From an uncultured Bergeyella sp. (GTDB lineage: Bacteria > Bacteroidota > Bacteroidia > Flavobacteriales > Weeksellaceae), in NCBI GenBank assembly GCA_916710115.1, contig CAKAOY010000045.1, forward strand, positions 1 through 8,480: a stretch of DNA of 8,480 bases, in the 5' to 3' direction. The position numbers and the translations under genes are program-made. Of the stretch, positions 6,484-8,480 are shown one piece after another; positions within the stretch are counted from its first letter, which is position 1; every line of letters begins with the position of its first letter. The notes beneath the pieces were generated by a model that saw only the letters and a program-made list of their open reading frames with translations, ran no database searches and was not told the DNA's origin.

Positions 6484-7536
6484 ATGAATTTTTTCAGAAA
6501 AATAATCATTGCATCCAGTGTTGTAATATGTACTATAGCTTATTCTCAAAAGGCAAAAATCCGAATAATAGCAACGGGAGGAACTATTGCAGGTGTGAGT
6601 AAATCTGCAACAGAAACTAACTATAAGGCAGGTGAAGTGGGTATCCAACAACTTTTGGAGGCTGTACCACAAATAAATTCTGTAGCCGATGTCTCAGGTG
6701 AGCAATTGGTGAAGATAGGCTCTCAAGATATGAATGATGAGGTTTGGTTGAAATTGGCAAATAGAATAAATGAGTTACTCAATAAAGAAGGATACGATGG
6801 TGTAGTGATTACCCACGGGACAGATACGATGGAAGAGACAGCTTATTTCCTTAACCTCACCATACATAGCAAAAAACCAGTGGTGATGGTGGGTTCTATG
6901 CGTCCTTCAACAGGAATTAGTGCTGATGGCCCTCTTAATTTATTGAATGCCGTAGTAGTAGCCTCTGATAAAAAATCCGAAGGTCGTGGAGTAATGGTAG
7001 CAATGAATGATGTCGTTTTGGATGCTAAAGATGTTGTTAAAATGAATACTACTGCGGTACAGACATTTAATGGGGCAAACTTTGGAGTATTGGCACAAAT
7101 ACACAATGGAAAGGTGTATTTCAGTAGAAATGTGGAAAATAAACATACATACCAATCAGTATTTGATGTGAGTAAATTACAATCTCTGCCAAAAGTGGGT
7201 ATTGTTTATGGTTATTCTAATGTCTCTGAAATTCCTATGAAGGGATTTATAGATGCTAAATTTGATGGTATTGTATATGCTGGTGTGGGCAATGGTAACT
7301 TGTATCATACACTTTTTGATTTGGCAATCCAAGCCCAACAAAAGGGAATCCAAATCGTGAGGTCTTCTCGTGTGCCTACGGGAGCAACAACCCTCGATGC
7401 TGAGGTAGATGATGCTAAATATCATTTCGTGGCATCTGGGGCAATCAATCCGCAAAAATCAAGAGTACTCCTAATGTTAGCTCTTACTAAAACAAGGGAT
7501 TGGAAGGAAATACAGAGGTATTTTAATGAGTATTAA
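6484..7536 (+). CDS. ansB: Type II periplasmic L-asparaginase
   Basis: This enzyme hydrolyses L-asparagine to L-aspartate and ammonium in the periplasm. It has 350 residues, with a signal peptide at about 1-21 (basic MNFFRK, hydrophobic IIIASSVVICTIA, cleavage near AYS/Q). The mature part closely follows E. coli AnsB. The nucleophile is T34 in ATGGTIAG, with Y47 in TNYKAG and S80 in GSQDMND. The second triad is T113, D114 (THGTDTMEETAYFL) and K163 (ASDKK). MVGSMRPST, VGIVYGYSN and SSRVPTGATTLDAEVDDAKY are also conserved. The disulfide of the E. coli enzyme (C77-C105) is absent, as the mature chain has no cysteine. It lies between the dicarboxylate antiporter and a porin with short gaps and no promoter motif, so it is probably co-transcribed. 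Some glutaminase activity is possible and cannot be judged from sequence. Confidence 0.96.
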   Translation: MNFFRKIIIASSVVICTIAYSQKAKIRIIATGGTIAGVSKSATETNYKAGEVGIQQLLEAVPQINSVADVSGEQLVKIGSQDMNDEVWLKLANRINELLNKEGYDGVVITHGTDTMEETAYFLNLTIHSKKPVVMVGSMRPSTGISADGPLNLLNAVVVASDKKSEGRGVMVAMNDVVLDAKDVVKMNTTAVQTFNGANFGVLAQIHNGKVYFSRNVENKHTYQSVFDVSKLQSLPKVGIVYGYSNVSEIPMKGFIDAKFDGIVYAGVGNGNLYHTLFDLAIQAQQKGIQIVRSSRVPTGATTLDAEVDDAKYHFVASGAINPQKSRVLLMLALTKTRDWKEIQRYFNEY

Positions 7537-7552
7537 CATGTAAATATAATTT

Positions 7553-8480
7553 ATGAGGAAAATAATTCATAGTGTATTTTTATTTGCTGTATGTGGGGTA
7601 GGTTATGCACAGCAGGGATTTCAGGAGCAAATAAACGAATTGAAACAGAAGTCGGATAAGTTTAATGTTTATCTTAATTTTCAAGGAAGTTTAGATGCTG
7701 TTACTAAGGAAGATATTCCTACACAAACAACTTTTAAGGCTCGCCAGTTAAGATTAGAATTTCGAGGGAATATCAATGAAAAGATATTTTATAGACTGAG
7801 ACATAGACTGAATCGCTCTTCGGAGAATGCTTCGCTGGACAATCTCTCTAAGGCAACGGATATGATGTATGCGGGATTTAAGGTGGATGATCAATGGACC
7901 ATTACCGCAGGGAAAATGTGCCAAGCATGGGGTGGTTTTGAGTTTGATTTGAATCCAATAAATATCTATGAATACTCCGATTTTATAGATAATATGGATA
8001 ACTTTAGTCTCGGAGGAATGGTAACCTATACTCCAAATAAAAATCATGAGTTTAACCTACAAGTAACCAATGCAAGTAACAAAATATTTGAAGATATGTA
8101 TGGTAAAAATGTGGGAAAGCCACACAATACGCCACTTACCTATTTAGTCAATTGGAATGGAAATCTCTTAGAAGGAAAATTACAAACACGATGGGCTGTG
8201 GGAATCCAAAATGAATCGGCAAATCATACTAATGCAATGTATATGTTTGGCACGAGACTTAACCTACCTAAAGTGCAAATATATTTAGATTATATGAGAG
8301 CGGATGAAGAGTTAGATCGATTAAGATATACCCCAGAAAGTGCTTCTAAAACATTGGAGAACACAAAATATAATTCTTTCGTAGCAAAGGCTGATTATCA
8401 ACCATCGGAAAAGATAAATCTCTTCGCTAAGGGAATGTACGAGACTGCCGAAAGTGCTATACCTCAGAACAAGCGAACAT
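7553..8480 (+). CDS. Outer-membrane porin, OprP/OprO-like, 3' partial
   Basis: The first 309 codons of a beta-barrel porin are present; the frame stays open to the window edge. It starts with ATG at 7553, 16 bases after the asparaginase stop, and has a signal peptide at about 1-19 (MRKIIHSVFLFAVCGVGYA, then QQ). A short polar helix-like segment (EQINELKQKSDKFN) precedes alternating polar and hydrophobic strands: VYLNFQGSLDA, TTFKARQLRLEFRGNI, KIFYRLRHRLN and later ones. The segment TAGKMCQAWGGFEFDLNPIN followed by YEYSDFIDNMDNF resembles the Bacteroidota branch of the phosphate-selective porin O/P family. The substrate is not shown by sequence, and the family name does not prove phosphate. 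Its place behind asparaginase suggests a route for asparagine or dicarboxylates across the outer membrane (inference). No terminator or promoter is seen before it. Confidence 0.85.
   Translation, partial: MRKIIHSVFLFAVCGVGYAQQGFQEQINELKQKSDKFNVYLNFQGSLDAVTKEDIPTQTTFKARQLRLEFRGNINEKIFYRLRHRLNRSSENASLDNLSKATDMMYAGFKVDDQWTITAGKMCQAWGGFEFDLNPINIYEYSDFIDNMDNFSLGGMVTYTPNKNHEFNLQVTNASNKIFEDMYGKNVGKPHNTPLTYLVNWNGNLLEGKLQTRWAVGIQNESANHTNAMYMFGTRLNLPKVQIYLDYMRADEELDRLRYTPESASKTLENTKYNSFVAKADYQPSEKINLFAKGMYETAESAIPQNKRT

Noticed and set aside
6448..6672. Minus-strand open frame between dcu and ansB, extending into ansB
   Set aside because: It lies mainly antisense to the asparaginase signal peptide and active-site region, is low in complexity (Y, S, C, T), and has no family resemblance.
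7754..8047. Minus-strand open frame of 97 codons inside the porin gene
   Set aside because: The plus strand here encodes a convincing signal-peptide-bearing porin; the antisense frame has no supporting feature.

Overview
The window reads as ordinary chromosomal DNA of a low-GC Bacteroidota, most likely a flavobacterium (Weeksellaceae-like, e.g. the Chryseobacterium/Riemerella/Bergeyella group). This is inferred from the AT-rich coding style, the XrtF exosortase pair (a Bacteroidota family), the Bacteroidota-type insertion in the RluD-like protein, three TAnnTTTG promoter -7 elements close to start codons, and the lack of Shine-Dalgarno sites. I did not compute similarity to any genome, so the genus is not settled. 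There are eight loci and no gene-free stretch longer than about 160 bases.

Layout. (1) 1-1567, +: the 3' two-thirds of a PpiD/SurA-like periplasmic peptidyl-prolyl isomerase. The gene begins upstream of the window and is broken by an apparent one-base deletion near 1342-1345, leaving its last ~70 codons in another frame. A strong intrinsic terminator follows (1574-1610). (2) 1642-2703, +: an RluA/RluD-family 23S rRNA pseudouridine synthase with its own promoter (1621-1628). (3) 2733-3953, +: the cysteine desulfurase SufS, 29 bases behind it and probably co-transcribed. A hairpin at 3958-3989 ends this unit and lies between convergent genes. (4) 4955-3995, -: a two-gene overlapping operon of exosortase XrtF and its dedicated partner membrane protein. 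(5) 5116-8480, +: a Dcu-family C4-dicarboxylate antiporter, a type II periplasmic L-asparaginase, and the first 309 codons of an OprP/OprO-like outer-membrane porin that runs off the end. The xrtF and dcu units diverge from a 160-base AT-rich region carrying a promoter for each.

The third unit is the most coherent functionally. The porin could admit asparagine (inference), the secreted asparaginase would split it to aspartate and ammonium in the periplasm, and the Dcu antiporter would import aspartate, probably in exchange for succinate or fumarate. That would feed fumarate respiration or nitrogen supply. The XrtF pair is the least understood part: it keeps the full exosortase Cys-Arg-His triad, yet no sorting substrate is encoded nearby.

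I found no RNA genes, insertion sequences, CRISPR arrays, prophage genes or attachment sites. I did not find a clearly new multi-gene system. The points worth a second look are the frameshift, the orphan exosortase pair, the asparagine module, a G7 tract inside dcu, and a dyad upstream of dcu.
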